DNA from: Dictyoglomus sp. NZ13-RE01
GTDB lineage: Bacteria; Dictyoglomota; Dictyoglomia; Dictyoglomales; Dictyoglomaceae
Direction of reading: 5' to 3'
DNA length: 21,753 bases
Assembly: GCA_002878375.1 (NCBI GenBank)
Contig: NIRF01000019.1
Location: 1-21,753 of the forward strand
In this document: positions 7,616 to 15,293 of the stretch, in pieces
How the letters are laid out: the number at the start of each line of letters is the position of its first letter
How positions within the stretch are numbered: position 1 is the first letter of the stretch
Made by a program: the position numbers and the translations under genes
Notes under the pieces: generated by a model
What the model was told of the DNA's origin: nothing
The model's input: only the letters and a program-made list of their open reading frames with translations
Databases searched by the model: none

Positions 7616-8881
7616 TTATTTAAATAATCTTCCAATTAAGCTTATTAAAATTCCAAGCCATTGGAAGTCTGAATCTCCAAAAGTTGTATTCTCAAAACCA
7701 AGATTTCCAAGGGCTGGTAATAATAGTGCTGCACCAAAACTAATTATAATACCATTAACAAAAGATCCTAATATCGCCCCTTTCTTTCCACCTGTTGCAT
7801 TACCTAAAACTCCTGCTGTACCTCCTACAAAGAAATGTGGTACCAATCCAGGAATTATAACTGGAAGTCCTAAAAGTGGCATTATCAACATAGAAACTAT
7901 GCCACCCAAAAAGCTAAAAATAAACCCTATTATTACTGCATTTGGAGCATATGGGAAGGTAACAGGACAATCTAAAGCTGGTTTTGCCTCAGGGACAATT
8001 TTATCAGAGATACCTTTAAATGCGGGAACTATTTCTGCTACGATCATTCTAACTCCATAAATTACAACTCCAACACCAGCAGCAAAAGTAAGAGCTTGTA
8101 CTATAGCAAAAACAATGAAATTTTGTCCTCCACTAAGTTTACTTTCAACATAACTGCCCCCTACTGCAAAGCTTGCAATAAGGAAAACTATAATCATAAC
8201 TAAACCTGTTGCTACTAAAGACTCTCTTAAGAATCCTAAGCTTTTTGGAAATGACAGTTTTTCTGTACTATCTTCAGGATTTCCTACAAGTTTGCCAATT
8301 GTTCCAGATACAAAGTATCCTAAGGTACCAAAATGCCCTAAAGCAATATCATCAGAGCCTGTAACCTTTCTCATGTATGGGTGTATCCATGCAGGCATGA
8401 GTACTTGCATTAAACCAAGAATTATTGAGCCAACTATAATAAGCCAAACTCCACTCAGTCCTACAGTACCTAAAGTGGCAGAGATAAGACATGCCATGTA
8501 GAAACTATGGTGTCCAGTCAACCATATAAATTTAAAAGGTGTAATACGAGCAAGAAGAATATTCACGAGAAAACCAAATACCATAATTAAGGCAGTTTCT
8601 CTTCCTAAAGTCTTTTGAGCAATTGCTACTATTGCTTCATTATTAGGAACTACTCCTTTAATTCCAAATCCAACCTCTAACATAGGACCTAATGCATTTA
8701 GAGAACCAATTAAGGTTACTGCTCCAGCCACCAAAATAAGAAATCCCAGCACACTTTTAATACTTCCACTTATCACTTCAGAAAATGTCTTTTTCTGTAC
8801 TACTAATCCCACAAAAGCAACAATTCCTACTAAAATTGCCGGCACGCTTAAAATATCTTGGAGAAACTTAAGAAAACCCAT
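7616..8881 (-). CDS. PTS EIIC component, ascorbate/UlaA (SgaT) family
   Basis: A 421-residue, very hydrophobic permease with roughly ten or more membrane segments, resembling the UlaA/SgaT type of PTS sugar channel. Recognisable stretches include MGFLKFLQDILSVPAIL at the start, KFIWLTGHHSFYMACLI, and the Gly-rich PHFFVGGTAGVLGNATGG near the C-terminus. It would carry the substrate across the membrane while the EIIB partner phosphorylates it. A TTG further upstream (8899) is in frame, but the AAAGGAGGT ribosome site lies inside that extension, so the ATG at 8881 is the start. It is the last gene of the PTS operon. The family includes ascorbate transporters, but a pentose, pentitol or other substrate is equally possible. 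Confidence 0.9.
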   Translation of the reverse strand: MGFLKFLQDILSVPAILVGIVAFVGLVVQKKTFSEVISGSIKSVLGFLILVAGAVTLIGSLNALGPMLEVGFGIKGVVPNNEAIVAIAQKTLGRETALIMVFGFLVNILLARITPFKFIWLTGHHSFYMACLISATLGTVGLSGVWLIIVGSIILGLMQVLMPAWIHPYMRKVTGSDDIALGHFGTLGYFVSGTIGKLVGNPEDSTEKLSFPKSLGFLRESLVATGLVMIIVFLIASFAVGGSYVESKLSGGQNFIVFAIVQALTFAAGVGVVIYGVRMIVAEIVPAFKGISDKIVPEAKPALDCPVTFPYAPNAVIIGFIFSFLGGIVSMLIMPLLGLPVIIPGLVPHFFVGGTAGVLGNATGGKKGAILGSFVNGIIISFGAALLLPALGNLGFENTTFGDSDFQWLGILISLIGRLFK

Positions 8882-8905
8882 GAAGATACCTCCTTTCAAT
8901 TAACT

Positions 8906-9196
8906 TTATAAATTTAAAACTTTTTTGAGACCATTCACAAACTCTTCAACATTTACAAAATTCTTTACCGTTACAATCTTTGATTTTATGTCCCCCAATT
9001 GTTGAGCTAATTCCTCAGAAGTTATTATTATGTCAGCATCAGAACCAGCTCCTTTTGCTGTCACTATATCAGCTGTAACAACCTCAGCATTCAATCCTAA
9101 CTCCTTTACAGCTTTTTCTACCGTCATTTTTAAAATTAAAGAACTACCAAGACCCATTCCACACACTGCTAATATCTTCAATCTTTTTGTCTCCAT
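8906..9196 (-). CDS. PTS EIIB component, ascorbate/lactose-IIB-like
   Basis: A 96-residue cytoplasmic phosphotransfer protein. The P-loop-like motif AVCGMGLGSSL at residues 10-20 contains the phosphorylated cysteine (Cys12), followed by an alternating alpha/beta pattern (AEVVTADIVTAKG; DIIITSEELAQQL). It takes phosphate from EIIA and passes it to the sugar in EIIC. It begins one base after the EIIA stop and ends shortly before the EIIC ribosome site, so the three EII genes are tightly coupled. Confidence 0.93.
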   Translation of the reverse strand: METKRLKILAVCGMGLGSSLILKMTVEKAVKELGLNAEVVTADIVTAKGAGSDADIIITSEELAQQLGDIKSKIVTVKNFVNVEEFVNGLKKVLNL

Positions 9197-9197
9197 C

Positions 9198-9656
9198 TTA
9201 ATTCACCCCATTAAATTGTTTTATAATTTCAAAAATTTCTCTTTCTTCTTTAGCTTGAATAATTTTTTTCACTAAATCATCATTTGACAAAATTTCTGAA
9301 AGCTCTTTTAAAGCCTCCAAATGCTGTTCATTATCTATAGCTGCAAAACCAATAACAAGCTTTACCGGATCATTTTGAGGATTTCCAAAGTTAATAGGTT
9401 CTTCTAAGGTTATAAGAGCAAAACACGGACTTATAACACCATCTTCGGGTCTTGCATGAGGAAACGCTACTCCTGGCACAATCACAATATAAGGTCCTAA
9501 ACTTTCAGCCACCTTTATCATTGCATCTATATATCTTTCCTCTACACATTGGGTCTTCACCATCAATTCTCCCACATTTCTAATAGCATCTTTCCAATCT
9601 TTAGCTTTCACATTCACTCTTATCCTTTCTAAGGTGAGCAAATCTAAAAGCCTCAT
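9198..9656 (-). CDS. PTS EIIA component, fructose/mannitol/ascorbate type
   Basis: A 152-residue phosphotransfer protein. The PTS EIIA type-2 signature GPYIVIVPGVAFPHARP contains the active-site histidine (about His67), and the C-terminal half has the usual VIGFAAIDNEQHLEALKELS. It accepts phosphate from HPr and hands it to EIIB. The frame is open to 9713, but only the ATG at 9656 has a GGGGAGGAAACT ribosome site and matches the family's N-terminus (MRLLDLLTLE). There are 107 AT-rich bases between the Enzyme I stop and this start, the only real gap in the operon. It may hold a secondary promoter or a processing site, but no convincing motif is visible. Confidence 0.92.
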   Translation of the reverse strand: MRLLDLLTLERIRVNVKAKDWKDAIRNVGELMVKTQCVEERYIDAMIKVAESLGPYIVIVPGVAFPHARPEDGVISPCFALITLEEPINFGNPQNDPVKLVIGFAAIDNEQHLEALKELSEILSNDDLVKKIIQAKEEREIFEIIKQFNGVN

Positions 9657-9763
9657 AGTTTCCTCCCCAGAGTTTCTTAATTTAAAATTAAAATAAAACT
9701 TGTTATAATTCAATCAAATTAAAAATATTATTTAGCAAGTTAATTCTTTCAAAACTTTACTAA

Positions 9764-11428
9764 TTATATATTCTCCAAAATTCTTTCATAATTTTTTTCT
9801 AAAATCTCTTCTAATTCCTCTTCTTTCAATTTATCAAAAGAAATATCAATCTTAGAGACTTTAGAACTTAATAACTTAATCATTGGTACTTTTAAAGGAG
9901 CAACACTAACCTCATCTATATCCAAAGAGTAAAGGAGAGGAAAAGCCTTTAGGTCTCCTCCTAATTCTCCACAAATACCTATCCATTTCCCAAATTTATG
10001 AGCAGAATCTATGGCTTCTTTAATTAATTTCCAAAAAGAAGGATGATAAGGTTTATAAAGATAGGAAACTTTTTCATTTGTTCTATCAGTAGCAAAAGTA
10101 TATTGCAATAAGTCATTCGTCCCAAGACTAAAAAAGTCCACTAAAGGAGCTAAATTATGAATGTTCAATATTGATATAGGTGTTTCAAGCATGATCCCTA
10201 TAGGAGGTACATCATATTCTTTTCCTTCACTTTTTAGTTCTTCCTGAGCTTCTTCTATTATTTTTTTCGCTTTAACAATTTCTTCAGAAAAATTAACCAT
10301 AGGAAACATTAAATGAATATTATTACCTTTTTTTGCTCTTAATATTGCCTTTATTTGGGTTTTGAAAAGCTCCTTTTCATGTAAAGACCATCTTAATCCC
10401 CTAAGTCCTAAAAAGGGATTTTCTTCCTTCTCAAACTTAATATAAGGAAGAAACTTATCCCCACCTATATCTAAGGTCCTAATAATTACTGGATATTCTG
10501 AAAATAGATCTCCAACTTTTTTATAAACTTCATATTGTTCTTCTTCTGATGGAGGATTATTTCTTGATAAAAACAAAAATTCTGTTCTAAAAAGTCCAAT
10601 CCCCATGGCTCCTTGTTCCAAAGCCAAATATGCATCTTCCAAACTTCCAATATTACTTGCTATTATCAAACTTTTATTATTCATCTTCTTTGGGATGTAA
10701 TTTTTAAAAAGTTTTGACTCTTCCTGAATTTTCCTAACTTTTTCATATAACTTTTTGTATCTATCAACCTCTAATGGGGTCGGATCTAATATAAGGATAC
10801 CTTTTTCTCCATCTATGATTCCCAAACTTTTTTCTTTTATTTCTGATATATCAATCCCAATAACAAGAGGTAAATTGAAATTTCTAGCAATTATGGAAAG
10901 ATGAGAAAGTACTCCACCTTTACTGCTAACAATACCTAAAAGATTTTCCTTCGGAAGATTAATTAATTGCCATGGAGTTAACTCTTGAGAAACTAAGATG
11001 GAAGGTTCATTTAAATTTGGATAACTTTCATCCCTAAGAACTCTAAATATCTCCTGCTTGAGAGCTTCTATGTCTTGAGCTCTTGCTTGAAAATAACTAT
11101 CCAAACTCAGGAATTCTTTTTTGAATTTTTCAATGGTTTCTTCTAAAGACCTTTTAAAATCTAAACCATCTTCTATTTTTTCATATAAATATTCCTGGAA
11201 GTATGGGTCATCCAATAAAAGAAGATAAAAAGAGACTAATTCCTTCTCAATTTCACTTAAATTATTTATCTTACTCTCTAAGTCCTTTTTCAATATTTCT
11301 TTTGCTTTATTCCATAGGGATTTCGCCTCTAATCCTTTATAAGAAAAATCCTCTTCTTTAACTCTCCAAACAAAAATTTTACCTATACCAATTCCAGAAG
11401 ATGCAGGAATTCCTTTTAGCACCCTCAT
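9764..11428 (-). CDS. ptsI: PTS Enzyme I, phosphoenolpyruvate-protein phosphotransferase
   Basis: A 554-residue cytoplasmic enzyme, slightly shorter than the usual ~570, which starts the phosphorelay by moving phosphate from phosphoenolpyruvate to HPr. Visible landmarks are the N-terminal KGIPASSGIGIGK, the active-site histidine in GGVLSHLSIIAR (His176), the PEP-binding barrel with GIGLFRTEFLFL, GLRGLRWS and SLGTNDLLQYTFATDR, and the catalytic Cys in WIGICGELGGD. The active-site motif has VLSHLSI where most family members have TSHTAI; His is kept. Its ATG overlaps the stop of the upstream regulator by four bases. Placement with a dedicated HPr and EII set is unusual, since ptsHI is often a separate housekeeping operon. 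Confidence 0.96.
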   Translation of the reverse strand: MRVLKGIPASSGIGIGKIFVWRVKEEDFSYKGLEAKSLWNKAKEILKKDLESKINNLSEIEKELVSFYLLLLDDPYFQEYLYEKIEDGLDFKRSLEETIEKFKKEFLSLDSYFQARAQDIEALKQEIFRVLRDESYPNLNEPSILVSQELTPWQLINLPKENLLGIVSSKGGVLSHLSIIARNFNLPLVIGIDISEIKEKSLGIIDGEKGILILDPTPLEVDRYKKLYEKVRKIQEESKLFKNYIPKKMNNKSLIIASNIGSLEDAYLALEQGAMGIGLFRTEFLFLSRNNPPSEEEQYEVYKKVGDLFSEYPVIIRTLDIGGDKFLPYIKFEKEENPFLGLRGLRWSLHEKELFKTQIKAILRAKKGNNIHLMFPMVNFSEEIVKAKKIIEEAQEELKSEGKEYDVPPIGIMLETPISILNIHNLAPLVDFFSLGTNDLLQYTFATDRTNEKVSYLYKPYHPSFWKLIKEAIDSAHKFGKWIGICGELGGDLKAFPLLYSLDIDEVSVAPLKVPMIKLLSSKVSKIDISFDKLKEEELEEILEKNYERILENI

Positions 11429-13182
11429 TTTTCTATACCCCTTTCTACTGAATAGAACAATTTAGTGATGTAATTCCTATTCGCCTTACTTAATCTCTTA
11501 AAAGACAAAGAAGATAGGATTTCTTGAGAAAGCCATATAGTCTTGAAAGGATCAAAAAGATGAAGATATAAATAGAAGGACTTATTTTTTAAATTTTTAA
11601 ATAGCAAAAACTTTTCCTCCATAGGTTCATCCTTAGAAAAAATCCAAAATATCCTCTCCTTTACAGGAATAATCTTAAAATTTCCATATATATAAGAATT
11701 TAGTTCTTCCTCATTATTTATCTCAAAAACATCAATAAATACCTTTTCTTCATAAAGGCTGTAAATATATTTTTTAAGTTTTTCTCCTTCTTCCTGAGAA
11801 AAGAATGGAGAAATTAAAAGATATGGTGATTTAAAATCAGGGAGAGGAATAGTACTAACGTATATAAAACCTCTGCGTGGAAGTTTTGTAAGATCCCGAA
11901 TAGAAGTTATTCCTATAATTTCTACTTTATCTAAAATTTTTTTAATCTTCTCTGCTAAAATATTTGCAGTTAAAACTCCCGATGGACATATTACAATAAT
12001 CTTCTTATTTTTAGCTAATTTCTCCAAAACTCTAACCAAATGTAGAGTAATATATCCTTTTTCCTCTTCTGGAATATATAAATTTAATCTTTTTGATAAT
12101 AACTCTGATAATTCTGAGGATATATGATATAAAATAGGATAACTCCTTTTTATTTTCTCTAACATAGGATTATAAATTGTTATATTGTTTTTGATTTTAA
12201 AAATAGCATTCTGCAAATGCGTAATAAACAATCTTATGACGTTATTTCTAAAAGAATAAGAATTAAAAAATTCTTTTTCTAAAATATTTTTTAACCTTTC
12301 ATCTTCTTTGAGAAGAGACTTACCTGATTCTAAATCTGAAGATAAAAGATATAAGTTTAAAAATTTTCGTTCCTCCTCTGAAATGTTAACATTATAAAAA
12401 TCTTCAAGAATCTTGTATTGAGAGGCTAAACTAAAATCTTCAAGATTAATTTTTTCTACTTTGAAGTCTTGAATTATTCTATTTATGGTTATTCCAATTA
12501 TTAATAACAATTGGAGAAAACTATCATCAGTAAATTTTATGTTTAAATTCTTTTCAATCTCATTAAGAAAACTAATAATCCCCAAAAAGGAAACAGAAAC
12601 AATCCGATTCCAAGGTGCAGAAATTTTGTGGTTTGATAATATGCTTTCTAATAATTTACCCTTTTCTTCTTCAGATAGATCCTCTAAGATTAAATCCAAA
12701 AGGGCTTGTCTTTTAAACTTTTCTTCCCCTTCTAACTTAATCCCATAATGAGGCTTTGCTATTATAAAAAGATTGTGCTTTATTACCCAGTTTTTAACTT
12801 GCTTAAAATCCTGAATAACAGTTGGATGACTAACTCTGAACTTTTCCTCCCAATTTTCAATTGTTATTTTTTCTTGAGAAAGTAAAAGATCAAGAATCAT
12901 AATCTTTTGTCTCTTTTGTTTTGATAATTTATCCTGAAGACTAATTAAAGAAAAAATCTCATCACAAGTTTTTCCATTAAAATTCTCTAAGGTTACTCCT
13001 TTATAAGGAATAATTTTTATTTCAATACCATATTGATACAAGAAATCCTCAAGTTCTCTTATCTCTCTCCTAATAGTAGACAAACTATATTTTGTTTTCT
13101 CAGCAATTTCTTCTATGCTCAATGGCTGAGAAGACTCACATAATAATCTTAAAATTCTCTCTTTTCTATCAATTTTCCCCAT
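11425..13182 (-). CDS. PRD-containing transcriptional regulator/antiterminator (MtlR/LicR-like)
   Basis: A 585-residue modular regulator. Two N-terminal helix-turn-helix segments (about 6-45 and 92-135, the latter with KFRVSHPTVIQDFK) should bind DNA. Two PRD-like regions follow. PRD1 (~190-285) lacks the expected histidines: the corresponding places read LLLIIGITINRI and FLNLYLLS. PRD2 (~300-390) keeps them, in FITHLQNAIF (His322) and YITLHLVRVL (His381). A galactitol-type EIIB-like domain (~395-480) has Cys399 in VICPSGVLTANIL. The last ~100 residues resemble a shortened EIIA-like region without a clear active histidine. Phosphorylation by HPr and an EIIB would report sugar supply. It overlaps the HPr gene end by 14 bases and Enzyme I by four. 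Confidence 0.88.
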   Translation of the reverse strand: MGKIDRKERILRLLCESSQPLSIEEIAEKTKYSLSTIRREIRELEDFLYQYGIEIKIIPYKGVTLENFNGKTCDEIFSLISLQDKLSKQKRQKIMILDLLLSQEKITIENWEEKFRVSHPTVIQDFKQVKNWVIKHNLFIIAKPHYGIKLEGEEKFKRQALLDLILEDLSEEEKGKLLESILSNHKISAPWNRIVSVSFLGIISFLNEIEKNLNIKFTDDSFLQLLLIIGITINRIIQDFKVEKINLEDFSLASQYKILEDFYNVNISEEERKFLNLYLLSSDLESGKSLLKEDERLKNILEKEFFNSYSFRNNVIRLFITHLQNAIFKIKNNITIYNPMLEKIKRSYPILYHISSELSELLSKRLNLYIPEEEKGYITLHLVRVLEKLAKNKKIIVICPSGVLTANILAEKIKKILDKVEIIGITSIRDLTKLPRRGFIYVSTIPLPDFKSPYLLISPFFSQEEGEKLKKYIYSLYEEKVFIDVFEINNEEELNSYIYGNFKIIPVKERIFWIFSKDEPMEEKFLLFKNLKNKSFYLYLHLFDPFKTIWLSQEILSSLSFKRLSKANRNYITKLFYSVERGIEK

Positions 13183-13447
13183 TACCTTCCCCTAAACCCG
13201 ACTCTATAAGTTCAGAAAGAGTCTTTAAGGCTTCTTCTTCATCTTCTCCCTCAACTTCTATTATAATTTTAGTTCCCTTATTTGCACCTAAAGTTAAAAC
13301 TTTCAAAATACTTTTTGCATCTGCTTCCTTTCCATTGGCTTTTATGGTTATTCTGCTCTTAAATTTACTGGCGGTCTGGACAAAAATAGCAGCAGGACGT
13401 GCGTGTAATCCCGTTTTATTCTTTAAAGTTAACTCTTTTACCTTCAT
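13169..13447 (-). CDS. ptsH: HPr phosphocarrier protein
   Basis: A 92-residue phosphocarrier that relays phosphate from Enzyme I to EIIA. The active-site His15 lies in NKTGLHARPAAIF, and AKSILKVL places a serine at position 46, the site used by HPr kinase in Gram-positive-type carbon catabolite control. The rest of the fold is typical (ANGKEADAK; GTKIIIEVEGEDEEEALKTL). An AGGAGG ribosome site lies before the ATG. It is the first gene of the six-gene PTS operon; the following regulator starts inside its last codons. Whether Ser46 is used depends on an HPr kinase that is not in this window. Confidence 0.95.
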   Translation of the reverse strand: MKVKELTLKNKTGLHARPAAIFVQTASKFKSRITIKANGKEADAKSILKVLTLGANKGTKIIIEVEGEDEEEALKTLSELIESGLGEGNGEN

Positions 13448-13514
13448 TTTTCATCCTCCTTTTTTTTATGAAACAATTTTTAAGGTATTTTTTCAAGAAA
13501 TGACAAAAACTATT

Positions 13515-13537
13515 TTTTGAAAATTATTATTTCAAAA
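13515..13537. promoter_or_regulatory. inverted repeat upstream of the PTS operon
   Basis: TTTTGAAA and TTTCAAAA form a perfect 8-base inverted repeat with a 7-base AT spacer, about 70 bases before ptsH. It is a candidate binding site for the operon's PRD regulator. On the minus strand a TTGAAA within it could serve as a -35 box, but I cannot place a convincing -10. Confidence 0.4.
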
Positions 13538-13580
13538 CTTAACTATTTCGTAAAAACAATGAGATAATTCTTTTAATCTG

Positions 13581-13608
13581 TGGTATAATAAAATTAAAAT
13601 TATTTTTA
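13581..13608 (+). promoter_or_regulatory. extended -10 promoter and PerR-box-like site before the superoxide reductase
   Basis: TGGTATAAT (13581-13589) is an extended -10 element; no good -35 lies 17 bases upstream. Immediately downstream, TTAAAATTATTTTTA (13594-13608) matches 11 of 14 defined positions of the PerR box TTATAATNATTATAA and contains an inverted repeat. Placement over the start of transcription suits a repressor, but the sequence is AT-rich, so chance matches are likely. Confidence 0.4.
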
Positions 13609-13631
13609 TTTTAAAAAATGGAGGTGCGCCT

Positions 13632-14033
13632 ATGGCGGAAGTAAGAGAGATATATATAAGAGAGATATATAAATGTGAGATATGTGGGAATATAGTGGAA
13701 GTTTTACATGGAGGAAAAGGTACCCTTGTTTGCTGTGGTCAACCCATGAAAAAACTTGTAGAAAATACAACTGACGCTTCATTGGAAAAGCATGTGCCTG
13801 TTCTTGAGCCTGCAGAAAATGGAACCATTGTTAAAATAGGATCTGTGCCACATCCCATGGAAGAGACCCATTTCATTGAGTGGGTTGAGGTTAGAAATAA
13901 AGAGGGAAAGACTGTAAGAGTTTTTCTAAAACCTGGCGATAAGCCAGAGGTTTTCGTAGGATGGAAAATTGATTCCATAGTAGAGGCTCGTGAATACTGC
14001 AATCTACACGGTCTCTGGAAAACTTCAAAATAA
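13632..14033 (+). CDS. dfx: Desulfoferrodoxin (2Fe superoxide reductase)
   Basis: A 133-residue cytoplasmic enzyme that reduces superoxide to hydrogen peroxide without releasing oxygen, typical of anaerobes. The N-terminal desulforedoxin domain has all four iron-binding cysteines (Cys15, Cys18, Cys34, Cys35: CEIC and VCCG), making it the two-iron class. The catalytic domain keeps Glu52-Lys53-His54 (EKHVPV), His74 (PHPMEETH), His80, Cys123 and His126 (CNLHGLW), the expected His4-Cys iron site. The ribosome site GGAGGTG precedes the ATG. It leads a short run with ferritin 15 bases downstream, pairing superoxide removal with iron sequestration. Electrons would come from rubredoxin, which is not encoded here. 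Confidence 0.97.
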   Translation: MAEVREIYIREIYKCEICGNIVEVLHGGKGTLVCCGQPMKKLVENTTDASLEKHVPVLEPAENGTIVKIGSVPHPMEETHFIEWVEVRNKEGKTVRVFLKPGDKPEVFVGWKIDSIVEAREYCNLHGLWKTSK

Positions 14034-14048
14034 GAGAGGTGATTTTAA

Positions 14049-14537
14049 GTGATTTCTAAAAATCTTGAGAAGGCTATAAATGAACAAATTAATAGAGAAT
14101 TTTTCTCCGCGTATCTTTATTTATCAATGGCACAAAACTTTGAAGCAATGAACCTTAAAGGGGCTGCAAACTGGATGTACAAACAGTATAAAGAGGAATT
14201 AACCCATGCAGAAAAACTAATTGAGTACTTAAATGAGGTTGGAGGAAGAGTAGTACTTGAAGCTATAGAAAAGCCAAAAACAGAATGGAGCTCTCTTTTA
14301 GAAGCCTTTGAGGATACATATAAACATGAGGTTTTTATCTCCCAAAATATTCATAAGCTCATGGAGCTTGCTATAGCAGAAAAAGATTTTCCAACCCAGA
14401 ACATGCTACAATGGTTTGTAAAGGAGCAAGTCGAAGAGGAAGAACAAACCCTCTACATCGTAAACCTACTTAAGATGGTTAAAGATTCTGTACATGGATT
14501 AATTCAGGTGGATATGCTCCTTGGAAAAAGAGAGTAA
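14049..14537 (+). CDS. ftn: Non-heme ferritin
   Basis: A 162-residue four-helix iron-storage protein that oxidises Fe(II) and stores it as mineral in a 24-subunit shell. The complete ferroxidase set is present at the positions expected for bacterial ferritin: Glu17, Glu50, His53, Glu94, Gln127 and Glu130, in REFFSAYLYLS, YKEELTHAEK, TYKHEVF and KEQVEEEEQ. It starts at GTG with an AGAGAGGTG ribosome site, 15 bases after the superoxide reductase stop, so it is probably co-transcribed. A G/C-rich terminator follows directly. Confidence 0.97.
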   Translation: MISKNLEKAINEQINREFFSAYLYLSMAQNFEAMNLKGAANWMYKQYKEELTHAEKLIEYLNEVGGRVVLEAIEKPKTEWSSLLEAFEDTYKHEVFISQNIHKLMELAIAEKDFPTQNMLQWFVKEQVEEEEQTLYIVNLLKMVKDSVHGLIQVDMLLGKRE

Positions 14538-14543
14538 AAAATA

Positions 14544-14567
14544 AAGGGGGGGAGAATTTTCCCCCTT
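14544..14567. terminator. terminator between ferritin and the DUF2892 gene
   Basis: AAGGGGG and CCCCCTT enclose a ten-base loop (GGAGAATTTT or equivalent register), followed on the plus strand by CTTTCT. The G-run is the most GC-rich patch nearby. On the minus strand the stem is followed by TATTTTTTACTC, so it can serve both convergent genes. Confidence 0.8.
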
Positions 14568-14571
14568 CTTT

Positions 14572-14769
14572 CTATCCTTTGTAGGTAGACATATTTAGGA
14601 GCTTATAAAGAGGACAGTATCTAACAGCTGAAGTAAACACTAAAATAAACCCTATTATGTGTAGAATTACACCCCAGGCAGTGCCAGAGACTATACCCCA
14701 TTTTGTAAAATGAGGAAGAAGCATCCCAACGATTACCCTTATGATGGCATCAGTTTTCCCAACGTTCAT
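14572..14769 (-). CDS. Small DUF2892 (YgaP-like) membrane protein
   Basis: A 65-residue protein with two hydrophobic helices (about 9-25 and 31-47) ending in RYCPLYKLLNMST, close to the CPLYKLLGINT signature of DUF2892 proteins. In several bacteria this domain is fused to rhodanese (YgaP); here it stands alone. A GGGGGGAGA ribosome site precedes the ATG. It lies on the opposite strand inside the oxidative-stress block, divergent from the OsmC-like gene. Its function is unknown. Confidence 0.85.
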   Translation of the reverse strand: MNVGKTDAIIRVIVGMLLPHFTKWGIVSGTAWGVILHIIGFILVFTSAVRYCPLYKLLNMSTYKG

Positions 14770-14802
14770 AATCTCCCCCCTTTTTATTTTTGATTTAATA
14801 TT

Positions 14803-14817
14803 ATATAATAATTATGT
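14803..14817 (+). promoter_or_regulatory. PerR-box-like sequence before the OsmC-like gene
   Basis: ATATAATAATTATGT matches 11 of the 14 defined positions of the PerR box TTATAATNATTATAA, about 30 bases before the start codon. It overlaps a possible -10 (TATAAT, 14804-14809). No clear -35 is seen. In DNA this AT-rich the match alone is weak; the peroxide-related gene behind it is what makes it worth noting. Confidence 0.35.
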
Positions 14818-14848
14818 ATTAAAATAAATACTTTAGGAGGTGTTTTTT

Positions 14849-15286
14849 ATGGCGACCAATAAAACTATAAAAGTAAGCACAAATTGGGCTGGAAACTTTC
14901 TTGTAGAAGCAAAGGTAAGGGAGCATACTGTTTTAGTAGATCAGCCAGAAGCATCTGGTGGACAAAATAAAGGACCAACCCCATTAGAATATCTTTTTGT
15001 TTCTCTTGGTTCATGTGTTGTTACTATTGGATTAATTGTGGCAAAGCAGAAGAGATTAAATATAACAGGGCTTTCTGCTGAAGTAGAAGGAGATATAAAC
15101 TACGATGTTTTACTTGGAAAAGAGAAAGAGCCAAGGGCAGGTTTTTATGCAGTTAGAGTAAGGGTAAAAGTAGAAGGTGATCTAACAAAGGAAGAGAAAG
15201 AAGCCTTTATAAAAGAAGTAGAGTCCAGATGTCCTATTGCAGATAACCTTTTGAATACAACTCCTATTGAGGTTACTGTAGAATAA
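14849..15286 (+). CDS. OsmC/Ohr-family peroxiredoxin-like protein
   Basis: A 145-residue protein of the OsmC fold, whose members reduce organic hydroperoxides with a pair of cysteines. Both are present: Cys56 in SLGSCVVTIGL and Cys128 in SRCPIADNL. A conserved PTPLEYLFVSLGSC motif begins the central helix. A GTG at 14840 is in frame, but it is part of the AGGAGGTG ribosome site, so the ATG at 14849 is chosen. The following VIT-type gene starts eight bases after the stop, so the two form an operon. The length and the CPIADNL ending fit the YhfA-like subgroup better than classical OsmC; the physiological substrate is uncertain. Confidence 0.92.
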   Translation: MATNKTIKVSTNWAGNFLVEAKVREHTVLVDQPEASGGQNKGPTPLEYLFVSLGSCVVTIGLIVAKQKRLNITGLSAEVEGDINYDVLLGKEKEPRAGFYAVRVRVKVEGDLTKEEKEAFIKEVESRCPIADNLLNTTPIEVTVE

Positions 15287-15293
15287 TTTATCT

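Noticed and set aside
8882-8899. TTG start extending EIIC by six residues
   Set aside because: The extension contains the AAAGGAGGT ribosome site of the ATG at 8881, so translation starts after it.
9657-9763. Internal promoter between Enzyme I and EIIA
   Set aside because: TTGAAA and several AT-rich hexamers can be picked out, but none has a convincing pair of boxes with correct spacing.
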